A stretch of 64,000 bases of DNA from Stratiolaelaps scimitus (taxonomy: Eukaryota; Arthropoda; Arachnida; Mesostigmata; Laelapidae): NCBI GenBank assembly GCA_019614645.1, contig JABWDB010000002.1:16095501-16159500 (forward strand), given 5' to 3'. Shown piece after piece: positions 23,961-40,601 of the stretch (positions are counted from its first letter, which is position 1; each line of letters begins with the position of its first letter). Position numbers and translations under genes: made by a program. The notes beneath the pieces were generated by a model. That model had not been told where the DNA came from. It saw only the letters and a program-made list of their open reading frames with translations, and ran no database searches.

Positions 23961-24564
23961 AGCTCCAACTGTCACCTTCGTTCGCTACCGTGAGGAGTGA
24001 ACAAACGCTGACTGGAGAGAACCCTGGCCCTAGACTGTTCGGTCAAACGAAGATGTAGTCCAGTACTCACGCGCACATGACGGTGGGATTGGCCATGACG
24101 TCCGCTTTCTATGCCATCGTGTGTATTGCTTCTACCTTCTCTCAGAGGATAACGTCTCTGCGGTGAGGGAATGATATATATATATATATATAAACGTACT
24201 TTATTCAAAGGTAGATATGTACAGTAAGCAGTCACAAAAGCAAACAAGTGTACTGCTGTGGTGTCTATTATATGGAACATCGCTACCTTTGGTTTAGAAC
24301 GCTTTTTTTCAATGCAGGTGAACATATTTTTGGCGATGGTGTTAAGTCTCGCTATGAATTGGAGCAAGATCTAGTTCATTTATATCACACACAGGCGATT
24401 GGCCAGACAACAACCTGGTCTTTGTAGAGTGACGTCTGACATTGTACCAGACTCGTGCCATTCGGCCATGCTACGGGCGGTATGTCTATATACCGCTCCC
24501 GTTGGTGACGGCTTCATTTGACGCTATCGAGAATCGCCTGCAGTCTGTGCTGCCTCCTCATGGC

Positions 24565-24795
24565 CCCGATCTGTGGTCTCGCCCACCCAAAACCACGGCG
24601 ACGCTCTGATCATCATCAGCGCCGTCGATATCTTCGTTCTTACGCACACACTCTCCGTGCTGGTTAGTGGACTCTTCAGCACCCTGAGTTGTACTTCGGT
24701 CACCATCGACCTGTTGCGCTTGATTCAGGTCATTATAAGTTTTATCCGCAACGGCGTTGTCAATGCTGGCAAAGATTGTGGGTTATTTGTTCGTG
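24565..24795 (-). other. Acidic polar reading frame, unassigned
   Basis: On the minus strand an open frame without its own ATG reads NDLNQAQQVDGDRSTTQ, then AEESTNQHGE and KNEDIDGADDDQS, to a stop at about 24567. It looks like disordered protein sequence, but no splice partners were identified. Possibly an exon of a gene missed here, or a chance stretch. Confidence 0.2.
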
Positions 24796-25352
24796 CTTCA
24801 CCTTCGAAGTCTAGCCAGTGTTCATAGGGTCGTCAGCTTACATTGAGGGGTCCTCCGTTTCCAAGAGGTTAGCAGGCAGTTAGCTAGATTGTTCCTCTCA
24901 CAAGTTCCGTGTTGGCTTCATCTCCTTGTCCGGATCGATTATGCTGTAAAGCATCTTTTACTTTCAGCCAAGTCAGTGTCGTTTAAGGCATGTGAAAGTG
25001 TGAGATGAAATTTTGATTACTTTGAATTCTGGTCGTTGTTATTATTCATTGTTTATTATTAGCAGTACATGGTATTTCGTTTAAAAGATCGCGCGAGGCG
25101 AAGATGTTGTTGTTCACGCGCTCGGCGCTCAACCTCAATGGCACAAGTGTTCTGCCGCCGCATTGGTTGTGATTTCGGAAAAAATAGGGAATTGGGCTGT
25201 CTATATGAAGCGTTCGACAAGTTTCGAAATAATCGAGAATCGGCCCCTTTGTTCAGTCCACTTGTCGGCGTTAATATAACACAATAATCGGCTGCCTGGA
25301 AGCACCACATCTACCAGCACTACGAGTCCTATGAGCAAATTATATATATTAT

Positions 25353-25387
<35 letters not shown>

Positions 25388-25397
25388 TATAATACCA

Positions 25398-25408
25398 ATG
25401 TAGTCATA
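25398..25408 (+). repeat. Left copy of an 11-bp target-site duplication
   Basis: ATGTAGTCATA here is repeated exactly at 27681-27691. The two copies bound the GC-rich retrotransposon on each side, as expected for target-primed reverse transcription with staggered cuts. Confidence 0.85.
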
Positions 25409-27644
25409 GGGGGGGCGAAGCACCCCCCTGCCCCTCCTGATTACGCCTTCCCCGCCCGTCCCCCGCAGGTCGACATTGCCCCAACGTCAACTGATGAGGT
25501 TTTGGCGGCTGTTTCCTCTTTCCCCCCGAGCTCGTCAGCCGGCCCCGATGGCCTTCGGCCGCGTCATCTCAGGGACCTGCTCTCTCCGGCACTCGGAGCC
25601 GTCGCCACTGCCCTCGCCAAGGCCCTCGCTAAGGTGGTCGACTGCATGCGGGCCGGCACGGTTCCATCGGCGCTACGGCCAATACTCTTCGGCGCGCGCC
25701 TCATCGCCCTCAAGAAAAAGGATGGGTCGATACGGCCCATCGCCTGCTCCAGCACGATTCGTCGCCTGGCTGCTAAGATCGCCTGGGTCAACGAGAGGGA
25801 CACGGTCGTAACCCTGCTCGGCCCAACCCAGTTGGGTTGCGGCCAGGCGTCTGGGACGGAGATCGCTGCTCACGCGGCTCGCGCCTTTATCCACGCTCAT
25901 CCGGACGCGGCCCTGGTCAAGCTTGATTTTCGCAATGCCTTCAACACGGTCCGTCGAGATCTCGTTCTGCGTGAGGTTGCTGAGCACGTCCCTGGCCTCT
26001 TCCCTCTGGTCGACCTGGCCTATCGTTGCCCCTCCCATCTGATTATGGACAACGCCGTCATCAGCTCAGAGTGCGGTGTCCAGCAGGGGGACCCGCTGGG
26101 CCCAGCCCTCTTCTGCCTGGCCCTCCGGCCCCTCGCTGTGTCCCTCCAGTCGCGTCTGCGGCTGTGGTACATGGACGACGGAACGTTGGCAGGTGATCCG
26201 GCGACCGTCGCCTCCGACGTTCAGCGAGTACTCGACTACGAGGGGCGCAGCGGCCTTGCCCTCAACCCCACGAAGTGCGAGATCTTCTCTTTAGACGCGC
26301 AGCCCGACCTCCAGCGGTCGCTCCCAGGATGCCGTCTCACTCAGAGGTTGTCCCTTGAGCTCGTCGGCTCCCCTCTCACGGACGAAGCCATCCGGCCGCT
26401 ATTGGACCGTTGCCTCGAGAGGACGGCCGTGATGCTCGACCGGCTGCCCCTGTTATCGGCTCACCAGGGGCTGTTCCTGCTTCGGTCCTGTTTCTCGGCG
26501 GCACGCATGCAGCACTTGCTTAGGACATGCCCGGCCGGCACTGAGGCTTCAGCCCTTCACGAGTATGACGACTTGGTGTTGGAAGCCCTGACGACGATCC
26601 TGAACCTCCAGCTCCCTCCGGAAGCGGCGTCGCAGGCTTCCCTTCCAGTCCGCTTCGGTGGCCTCGGCGTCCTCAGTGTACGCCGCTTGGCTGACGTTTG
26701 CTACGCCGCGTCGCTTACGGCGGTTGCCGACATGGTCGCTACAGTCCTCCCCCCCAGAAGCGCTCGCCCACTTCTCCGCTTCCCAGGAAGCTGCCCTTGA
26801 CCAGACGGGCGTCCGCGCTCGGGTCCCTCCGGACAAACAGAGCAAGCAGCGGGCATGGTCCGATGCCCTGCACCAGGAGCTGCGGGACTCTCTCCTGGCC
26901 TCTGCGCCACACGTTGCTGACCAAGCTCGCCTCCGGGCTGTCGACAGGCCTGGTGCGGGGGCGTGGCTCCACGCGCTGCCCTCGTCGTCCCTTGGTACTG
27001 CTCTAGACGATCGCTCCCTCCGCTTCTGTGTGGGCCTTCGCCTCGGGGCCCCTGTAGTTGCGGCCCACAGCTGCGAGCGTTGCGGGGACCCCGTCGCAAC
27101 GAATGGCCATCACGGTCTCTCGTGCGAACGCAGCGCCGGTCGCCATCCGCGACACACGATGCTTAACGACACGCTCGTGAGGGCCCTCCACTCCGCCGGT
27201 ATTCCTTGCACAAGGGAGCCACAGGGCCTCGACACCTCTGACGGGCGCCGCCCTGACGGCCTCACCCTTATCCCCTTTCATCGAGGCCTGCACCTGGTCT
27301 GGGACGGCACTGTGGTTGACACTCTAGCACCTTCTTATGTCAACCACTGTGCAACCATCCCCGGTTACGCAGTAGCGCGTGCGGAACGGGCAAAGCTAAG
27401 GAAGTACGCCGCACTCCAAGCAACCCACCTGTTTTCCCCCCTTGCCTTTGAGACCTTGGGCGGGCACGGCCCTCTCACTGCGAACTTCCTCGAGGGGGTC
27501 TACCACAGGTTGATCCGCGCCACCGGGGACAAGCGCGCTGGCTCTTTCCTCCTGCAGCGCCTGTCCCTCGCCGTGCAGAGAGGCAATGCCATCGCCTTCC
27601 TCGGGACATTGTCGTCCTCACCCCCCCCCCCCCATAATCCCTAG
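25409..27644 (+). pseudogene. Retrotransposon polyprotein: RT plus restriction-like endonuclease, one frameshift
   Basis: The first frame runs from the 5' end of the element to about 26755. RT motifs in order: SSSAGPDGLRPRHL, KKDGSIRPIACSSTIRRL, LVKLDFRNAFNTV (motif A, with the Asp), GVQQGDPLGPALF (motif B), YMDDG (catalytic motif C), LNPTKCEIF and LELVGSPL. The frame breaks at a run of seven C at 26749-26755 and continues in the next frame to the stop at 27644. That part holds a CX2C...HX4C finger (CERCGDPVATNGHHGLSC) and an endonuclease core RRPDGLTLIPF...LVWDGTVV, with the spaced Asp residues of the PD-(D/E)XK type. A C13 run lies near the stop. The single break suggests a young insertion; one base lost or gained in the C run, or an assembly error, explains it. 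Confidence 0.88.
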
Positions 27645-27680
27645 AAATACCGACCTACTGTATGTTTGAATAAACGATAT
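25409..27680 (+). mobile_element. RLE-type non-LTR retrotransposon, 5'-truncated
   Basis: The element is 2272 bases, far more GC-rich than its AT-rich surroundings, with no long terminal repeats and bounded by the 11-bp duplication. It starts inside coding sequence in an open frame (G7 then a C6 run near 25409-25428), so the 5' part was lost on insertion. It encodes reverse transcriptase, a Cys-His finger and a C-terminal restriction-like endonuclease: the order of the R2/R4/NeSL/CRE group rather than the APE-containing elements. The 3' tail after the stop is short (about 36 bases), lacks a poly(A) run and ends in a single AATAAA-containing stretch. It inserted next to a (TA)n array at about 25358-25384. 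Confidence 0.9.
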
Positions 27681-27691
27681 ATGTAGTCATA
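27681..27691 (+). repeat. Right copy of the 11-bp target-site duplication
   Basis: Exact copy of the 25398-25408 sequence, directly after the 3' end of the retrotransposon. Confidence 0.85.
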
Positions 27692-27739
27692 ATTATTACT
27701 GAACACCACAGCCGTGTAAGTGACTCCCATAATATTAAA

Positions 27740-27825
27740 ATTATGTTTTGCCTTATAAGAGAGCTTAAGCATTGCGAAATTGCAGCTCCTTTAATAAACT
27801 AATAAACCTTTACCTTTACCTTGAT
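27740..27825 (+). mobile_element. 3' end of a second non-LTR element, with TTTACC tail
   Basis: The sequence reads a short coding end, LIRELKHCEIAAPLIN, then a stop and tandem TTTACC units (about 27808-27822). About 40 of 43 bases match, in reverse orientation, the repeat at 46160-46225, whose reading frame ends almost identically (CEIAAPLINQ). Short 3' coding remnants with a microsatellite tail are typical of heavily 5'-truncated non-LTR retrotransposons. It is distinct from the GC-rich element just upstream. Confidence 0.7.
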
Positions 27826-29803
27826 CTATCCCGCTATCGTTCATTTTGCGTATCATATGTATACTCTTGCCATTATGAAACACCAAAATACATGCCATGA
27901 TAAAATGCTTCTGAAAGAGAGAAGCTTACACCGATCAAAGTAACTCTATGTTGGATGGATACGAGTTGGAGTCCACCGACCGCTCAAGTCAATTACCTTT
28001 CATCGTCGAGTTGGTCCCGCCGTGGGTGCGTGAGCATCGCGCGATTATTCTAAGTGTTGCAACAATGGCCAAAACAACAATACTTCACCATAGCTGTGAT
28101 GAGCGCTATGGTGGTCGCGGCTATAGATGCTGGTCAAGGTATGGTTCTCGTGGGATTGACAAAAATACGTGGTTGTCGCGTGCTATGACGTGCAGCTAAC
28201 TATATGTATTGCGCCTCTTTGGAACGCCGGATCTAAAAGCTATAGCACACAGATATTATAATTTGTTCATAAGACTTCGATCATAATTTTCAAGGGACAT
28301 TTAAACTCAATGACTTTACATATGCGTCGCACCCTGCAAATAAAGCATGGCGAAGGTTTGGGTAATATAATCTTTCTCTCTAGATATAATATATATTTGT
28401 ACATGTCTGAAATTAATCTCTGTTGCATGCTGTGAGTCCTCATAATAAATGTCATAAGGCGAATTCTCCGCCTTCGTAGAAAAATTATATTTTCGCGAAT
28501 CGTTAAGGGCTTATGATATTATTAATCGGCGCTAAACACTATGCCTTCCTTCAACAAGTCATTCTGTACCCGTGAAAGTAGTGCTGCTGTTTGCCTGAGG
28601 TCCAAAAAATAAATCAGTCATATAAGACAAATCGTTCGCTAGCAGTAATCGCTTTGCAAAAAATGTATCACCAAAGAATTGATCGTGACTTAAATGAGTC
28701 GTTCACGTATCGCCCACCACATTGCTGCGGCTCAGTGTGTCCCCAGTAAGAACGCTCTATGAGACGAATTAGTCGAAGCAGTGAGGTGAGCTTACGTCAA
28801 TCGAAGCGATTTCAAGCGTCCTGCAGTGGGCGCAGTAAATGCCACACTAGCCGTCCCGGCAGCCAGCCAGCTAGCCAGCCAGACTGGCACGTAAACCCTT
28901 GCAGCTGGGCCCTTGTGAACGTTGTAGCTCGTGGCCTCCGCTAGTTAACCTTGTGCTTCGTACACATCGAGCATTGTCGACTGACGCATATGCAGTAGGC
29001 GTGTCATCAGATTAACGACGTCTTCCGTAGGCAAGCAGCAGCACCAGCAGTAGAATACTGGTTGTCTTAGCCTGGCTGTGCTGGTAATAGATTGTCATGG
29101 GTTTCACTGATCAACTCTGCGTTGCCTGGTGGCAGCCATGGCCGAGAATTTATACAAGAAAAAGTATGGGAGATCATCAAAAGAGACCAGATTCGGCCGA
29201 GGTGTTAACAAGACTTGATATTTCTCTGACCTCTTCGGCGGCGTCCTTCGTGCTAATCTATTCGAAGGAACCACCACGCTCTTGATATTAATCACGAAAA
29301 GAAAAAGACATCCCACTTTCTCTCGCTGCCTCGCCCTCGGCGTCATCATCTCCTCCGTCCCCTGGTGCCAACTTCCAATAGGCCAGCAATAGCAACGCCG
29401 CTATACGCAGCACAACGAAACACAGCGAAACACAGACTTGCTCACAGCTTCGATAACGTCAATCAAGTCGCTTTATTTTCGTTCCTTTGCAGAGATTGCA
29501 ATATGTACATATCCATGCGCTTCTCACACATTCACCATACATCTTGTTTTGTGGAGGTGTCGTGCAACACAGCGACCTCGCCATCCTCAATCTGGCCGAG
29601 CTGCTGGGCTAAATACAATGGGCGTGTCTGATCGCCGCGAAGGCGAGAGATACAACTTCAGTATGTTATCGCTTGGTTATAACGCCTATGAAAGTGTCCT
29701 CGAGCGTCAATGTAGAAAAAAAAATTGACAAAAATACACCACCGAACTGTTGCCCTTACTCCCATCTCATGTACGTTATGGTTATAACATTATGGTAATT
29801 CGT
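27826..29803. other. Gene-free interval 27.8-29.8 kb
   Basis: No supported exon on either strand. A short AGCCAGC-type repeat cluster lies near 28858-28880. The 3' UTR of the small minus-strand gene at 29804 must extend into its right end. Confidence 0.55.
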
Positions 29804-30046
29804 TCAATCAAAGAAGCAGTTCTTCCCGGCGATCATGTTCTTCGTGCAGGTTCTCGGCAGGAGGATGACCTTCTCGAGGAAGTCGACGCAGCCCTCACAG
29901 CAGATGCCGCAGAACGCCTTTAAAGGCTGTATGAGGATGTAGAACTCGACGCAAAAGAACGCAAGCGGATAGCCGATGAAGATCAGGCAGAGTAACCAGA
30001 AAATGGCAAAGATTACCCGCACAAGGCATTTGATTAGGCAACACAT
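29804..30046 (-). CDS. Small Cys-rich membrane protein, paralogue A (intronless)
   Basis: An 80-residue protein on the minus strand. Residues about 8-40 are strongly hydrophobic (VIFAIFWLLCLIFIGYPLAF) and form one long or two short membrane segments ending in FYILIQPL. A Cys-rich juxtamembrane stretch CGICCEGC follows, then an amphipathic tail with VILLPRTCTKNMI and a final Cys. It matches the product of 35786-37586 in layout and about 40 percent of residues: YP-A, FYILIQPL, C-CCEG-V-F and a C-terminal P-T. I do not recognise a named family; its size and topology suggest a structural or accessory membrane protein, and no function is claimed. The region that is an intron in the paralogue is uninterrupted here. 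A non-coding first exon further upstream is possible. Confidence 0.75.
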   Translation of the reverse strand: MCCLIKCLVRVIFAIFWLLCLIFIGYPLAFFCVEFYILIQPLKAFCGICCEGCVDFLEKVILLPRTCTKNMIAGKNCFFD

Positions 30047-35785
<5,739 letters not shown>

Positions 35786-37586
35786 TTACGCCGCCCCACA
35801 GGTGCAGTGTTTGACGATGTGCTCACTGAACGTGAGTGGCCACTTCATAACGGAACGGAAGAATTCAACGGGGCCCTCGCAGCATGCCGGACATATTTCC
35901 TGAAAAGGTTTTCACGCAGAAATTGTTAGATGGCAAACTCTGGAAGGATTTCCCCGGTTGTCTCAGATGATCGAACTAATAATAATAATGAGATTGTTGA
36001 CTCCACCCCTTGGGGGTAGTATTGTAGCTCAGAGTCAACTCACGTGGTGACGTGGATAATGAAATCGTTTTCTTCTGAAAATCATGTAGACGATATAATG
36101 AATTTGGCTATTCAGGCTTGCGGATCGAGCGCTAATCGAGCGCTGCATTAATCGCATGTGTGTTACACTCATGGTATCGTCATGTGAAACGTATTGATGA
36201 TCTCTAATACCTAAGCAGCAATGTCCATTACAGAAACGTAGGTCGCAGCGACATGCATCTAACAAATTGATTTTACTTTCATCTTATCTGCTCTCTCTCT
36301 CTCTCTCGCAATCTCTTTGTTACATGCATTGCTCAAGTTTATATGCGGACTCTTCGTCGACGACGTTGGTTGTAACTTTACTCTTACTTACGTTTTTGCT
36401 GCGAGGGCTTTCGAATTTACAGTTCCGAGGTTCGTGAGCTCAACTTATATCATATGTTAGCTAAGGTGACATGCTCTTATGCGAGCGTGAATAAATCTTG
36501 TTTGACTGACGCCAATAATTCTCACTACCAAAATCCCCGTCAAAATAAAATGACTTGTAATTCAAACGATTTCCTATTTACCACTTAGATACTCACGCAC
36601 GTGTTTCATTAGAACTTGGTGCATATATAGGTTTTAGTTACTATTGAATTGGCACAGTCTCATTTTCCAGCGGATTTCGTGATATTGTTGATGCGTGCGC
36701 GGTCGGTCAGTAGCATTCACGTCATAACTCTTTATCGTCATCATAAGATTAAAGCTTAAGATTCTCTATGGTTACGTTCAGTCTGTTGATTTGCCGTTGG
36801 TCTAGAAACACGGAGCCCTCCCTCCACGGTTGCCCTTCTCGTTCTAGGGAAAAGTTGTTTGGTCTAATAGAAAAAAGAAACAGAGCACTTCAGCGAATGC
36901 CACAGGGCAGTTGCGGACGCAGCGTCGAATCCTCTACAGCCAACGTGAACGACATGAGATGGTAATTCATCAATTTGAGGCATACGATTGAGCCAGCTGA
37001 TGACGAAAGGGGTGCAGGTCCCCGGCCTTGACAATGCAATATATATACATATATATATATATATATATGAAACGGACTATTGTAGAATTCGTCTTGCATT
37101 TTCCATCACTTCAGCGAGACCCATAAAGGAGTGTTTTGCGGAAGCATGAGCAACAAACGCTATTGCAGTTGATTTTATTCAACTCCAGAGTTTAGTACGG
37201 TTGACATCGGACGATTTAAAGAGTTCACGATGAAGACGACGTCGAGGTGGAGCGGTGATTGCGTAATATTCGAGGGGAACATTTACAAAAAAATAAACTT
37301 GTGCTTTCTCCGTTGAATGACAGCAGAAATAATGACGATATAGCATAAATATTCACGTGGTTATATAACCGGTTTGCTTTGTTTAGTATAGAAGAATATG
37401 ACCACTCTACATGGAATAATAACAACATATATATCCTGTAAATATATATATATTTTTTTTAAGTACCTGAAGCGGTTGTATGAGAATGTAGAAGCCTCCG
37501 ACTAGGCAGGCGATAGGGTAGGCAATGAAAATAAGGCCGATCGTCCATAACACCGACAACAGAATGTGGCAAATGCACTGACACAT
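35786..37586 (-). CDS. Small Cys-rich membrane protein, paralogue B (two exons)
   Basis: Two minus-strand exons, 37467-37586 and 35786-35899, join in phase 0 to 77 residues. Exon 1 (40 codons) encodes MCQCICHILL and a hydrophobic segment WTIGLIFIAYPIACLVGG ending FYILIQPLQ. Exon 2 encodes CPACCEGPVEFFRSVMKW, then PLTFSEHIV and a CTCG tail. The acceptor CTTTTCAG and donor CAG|GTACTT are standard. The protein aligns end to end with the 29804-30046 product, and both genes lie on the same strand about 6 kb apart, so a local duplication is likely. The intron is about 1.57 kb and falls exactly between QPL(Q/K) and the Cys-rich part, a position where paralogue A has none. Family not recognised. Confidence 0.75.
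35996..36039. repeat. Nested inverted repeat in the intron of paralogue B
   Basis: GTTGACTC at 35996-36003 pairs perfectly with GAGTCAAC at 36032-36039. Immediately inside the left arm, CACCCC pairs with GGGGGT or GGGGT across a two-base turn. This gives a small two-stem structure of 44 bases. Confidence 0.5.
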
Positions 37587-37750
37587 CCTTGCGTGAGATC
37601 TGCCGAATCAGAAAAAGACCGACATAACAATATCGCGAATAGAGACAAAGCATAATAAACACAAATGATTACACTTCATTGCTATTGGACTCGACAACTC
37701 ATACTAAACACCACCCGCGGCTGCACAGATTGTCCAGTCTCGCTGTCGAC

Positions 37751-37766
37751 CTATATACATATATAA

Positions 37767-37839
<73 letters not shown>
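37751..37839. repeat. (TA)n and TATAAA-type microsatellite
   Basis: An ATATAAATAT variant repeat passes into about 60 bases of pure TA. It lies about 170 bases upstream of the start codon of paralogue B; a second TA/TTTA array follows at about 37902-37930, then GT-rich sequence. Confidence 0.95.
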
Positions 37840-37842
<3 letters not shown>

Positions 37843-40601
37843 TACCATGGCAAATACCTTAGTTGTGAGGCCTGGTCTGCATGAGCATTCTCCGTCACAC
37901 ATATATATATTTATATATATATATATATATGTGTGTGTGGTGTGTGTGTACTTACTGCTGCTGACAGCGAGTTGACTTCCAAACGGTGTAGCCTGTGGGA
38001 TCTCGTTTGAGACTACTTTACTGCTGCTGCTGTTTCTGGTGCTGTCGCGGCTGTCAGCCAGTCCGTTGAAACGCGGTGGCACGGCGCGCACATTCAGTCA
38101 CCTGAGGACGCCGTCTAGATCGGCCAGCGTCAGCGTTAGGCGAAGGCATACTCGTGACGTCAGATGGGTAAGTGAAACGGGGCATGTGCGACTGTCTGAG
38201 AGAGACAGCCCACAGCAGCTGGCGTTCGTGATAAAGGAGGAAATAATGACAAGAGAGGAGAGAGAGAGAGAGGGTTTACTCAAACTCTAGTAACCCTCTG
38301 CAATGTGGGAGAGCTCTTCCGGTGGAGGGAGTTGTCATCAGAGAAAAAGTTGTGGTATGTTTTAAATACAGCTTATGTGTTTTAAGACAGTCGAGCCCCT
38401 TGGTGGCGTGGTGCATTCGTGTGGGCCTTGTAATCGGAGGAGACACGTATAGGTGCACGGGTTCGATCCCCAAAGTTGTACATTTGCATTTAAAGGGGTT
38501 GTCCGTCTTATGAAGCAATACCATGTACGTTAGATGTTGGCTGACAACCAGCCCGAAAACGAAGTGTTTTAGAACAACGTGACAATGTGGCGGTGTTTTG
38601 ATGGCGGACTTTTGGTTAGCGGGTGGCGGGGTCGTCTAGTACTACTCCCACCCATAGAACTACTCAAACAAGACGCTGGGACGAATGGAGCGAAGCCCAA
38701 GAAGACTGCTATGCAGAGGCCTTCAGAAGCCCGAATTGAAACCTCGTGTTTTACTCAGTTACGCCGATATTTCTAGCCAGTATTTCTCGTCGGCACATTT
38801 CTCTCGAAAGAACGCCCCTATTCAATCTATAACTCCAGCGAATGTGTCCCACCCTTAATTTTCAGCTGACGCTGAGGTTGTCCATTTTTAGTCCAATAGT
38901 CCATTGATACTCAATGCAAAACAGGTTACATCCGTATTGTAACAATTCTTAGTTTCAGATGAATTCGGTCACTGCCCACCCAATAAAAGCGCACGTTGAT
39001 TCCCGTTATGTACGAGGGACAAACTGAGGTATCGGTCCTCGCAAGTGTTTTTTTATCGAGATTAGTTTTCGACCCTACATATGTCTAGCATAGATGTATC
39101 ACTGAGTCTCGATATCTACCTACCTTGAACTAATGGGTCAATTAACAAAGCATTTATGGACGTACTCTTTACCTCCTTTTATGCCTACCGGATAACCACC
39201 CCCTGGGTCGCAAGATAGCTTTCTTGTGGTGTCTATTTAAAATGCGAATAGGAATACCCTTTTTTTAATCACTGCCTGCCATTTGTTTATTAAGTATACA
39301 TTTAATGACAATTCGGTTAAAGGTGGCACATTTTCAAATAAATACAATTAGGGAATATTTAATTTATATATTTATAAATATAGTGAAATTATTAAATAAA
39401 TAAATTGAGTGATATATATATATATATAAGTATATATATTCAGGAAAAGCGACTGAGGCCTTGTTGGCAACCTCTTAAAGTGATGAATACCTTCAATCAC
39501 ATATGATATGAGATACAATTTAAATACTACCTCTGTTTCATAATTTGGTCGGCCGACTGCTCGATTTAGAGATTAAATGATTAAGAAAGGTGAAATGATT
39601 ACAAAATAATTCGATCGTGTAACTCCATCGTGGAATGCGTCAATAATCTTAGGAATAAACCACCGTTCATCATTCAACGCCTGCGTAAGTGCTCGCGCCT
39701 TATTGAATTTCTGAAAGATCCTAGTCGCCTCAAATCTTCGTGTAAGTGGCTTTTGTGTTCACTCATTTGCATCATCACCTTAATTGATTTCATCAGATCA
39801 GCCTCCATATATATATATATATATAGCTACATGCTCTCTTCATCGATAGCGAAACACATTGGTTCATGTCACAATAATCACAAAACGCCGTGCCCCCCGT
39901 CAAGTCCACAGTATAATCTTAGTCACACAAGCGGCAACGCAAACTAAACGCCGATTCGGCACGCGCTCACCCAGCGGCAGTGGAAACTCTCTTCACTGCT
40001 CGCTGAAACAGGAGACCTTCGTTTAAATCACACTCAAACTAACTACATTTGCTCCGCCACACAAAAATTAAATTCGAAAAGTATGCGGAATACTTTGTAA
40101 ACAACGATCGCAATGGGTCGCACATAACAACATATATGTCTATGTTGTTTACACGTGTCGAACGAATACGCCTTTATAGTGCATTTCATATATATATATA
40201 TATATATATACTGCAGTGAACACACTTTATATATATAGATATATATGTCCAGTGCAGTTCGTATCTCATTTGTTAGTATATCGCTTACTGTTATTATTAC
40301 ATCTATTACTTCTGTGTCACGAGTCCGCCAGAGCTGTGGCAATTATTGTACACTGTAATAGTACTATTATCCGTAGTTTTCGTAAACGTCACATTTTGTA
40401 CATACACAGCATACAGAATTTACAATTCATTTGTTGTTACATTGGTGGCACTGTCGCAGTACGCACACTTAATCTTCTCTAAATCTAAGCTAATACGCTC
40501 TTGTCATTTTCATACACGCTTACACACACTGCGTCCGGGGGGTGCCCGTGTCCGGCTGGCCGGCCATATGCAACGTACGGCGACCAGTTCACTAAACATC
40601 A
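37840..40601. other. Interval 37.8-40.6 kb without a recognised gene
   Basis: A moderately GC-rich stretch at about 37970-38260, ending in a GA run (38258-38272), could be the promoter or 5' exon of paralogue B. The SINE-like copy at 38394-38560 follows. The rest is AT-rich, with (TA)n at about 39414-39428, 39808-39825 and 40189-40210, and no exon was supported. Confidence 0.5.
38394..38560 (+). repeat. tRNA-headed SINE-like repeat copy 2
   Basis: The A-box-like CTTGGTGGCGTGG (from 38399) and the consensus B box GGGTTCGATCCCC (38459-38471) give the RNA polymerase III internal promoter layout. A non-tRNA body follows, including ATGTTGGCTGACAACCAG then CCCGAAAAC, which recurs with few changes at 62093-62119. 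The head matches 6081-6160. This combination of a tRNA-like head and a shared body is that of a SINE. Confidence 0.6.

Noticed and set aside
38399..38471. A possible functional tRNA gene
   Set aside because: The B box is good but acceptor and anticodon stems do not pair, and the sequence continues into a shared repeat body, so a SINE is more likely.
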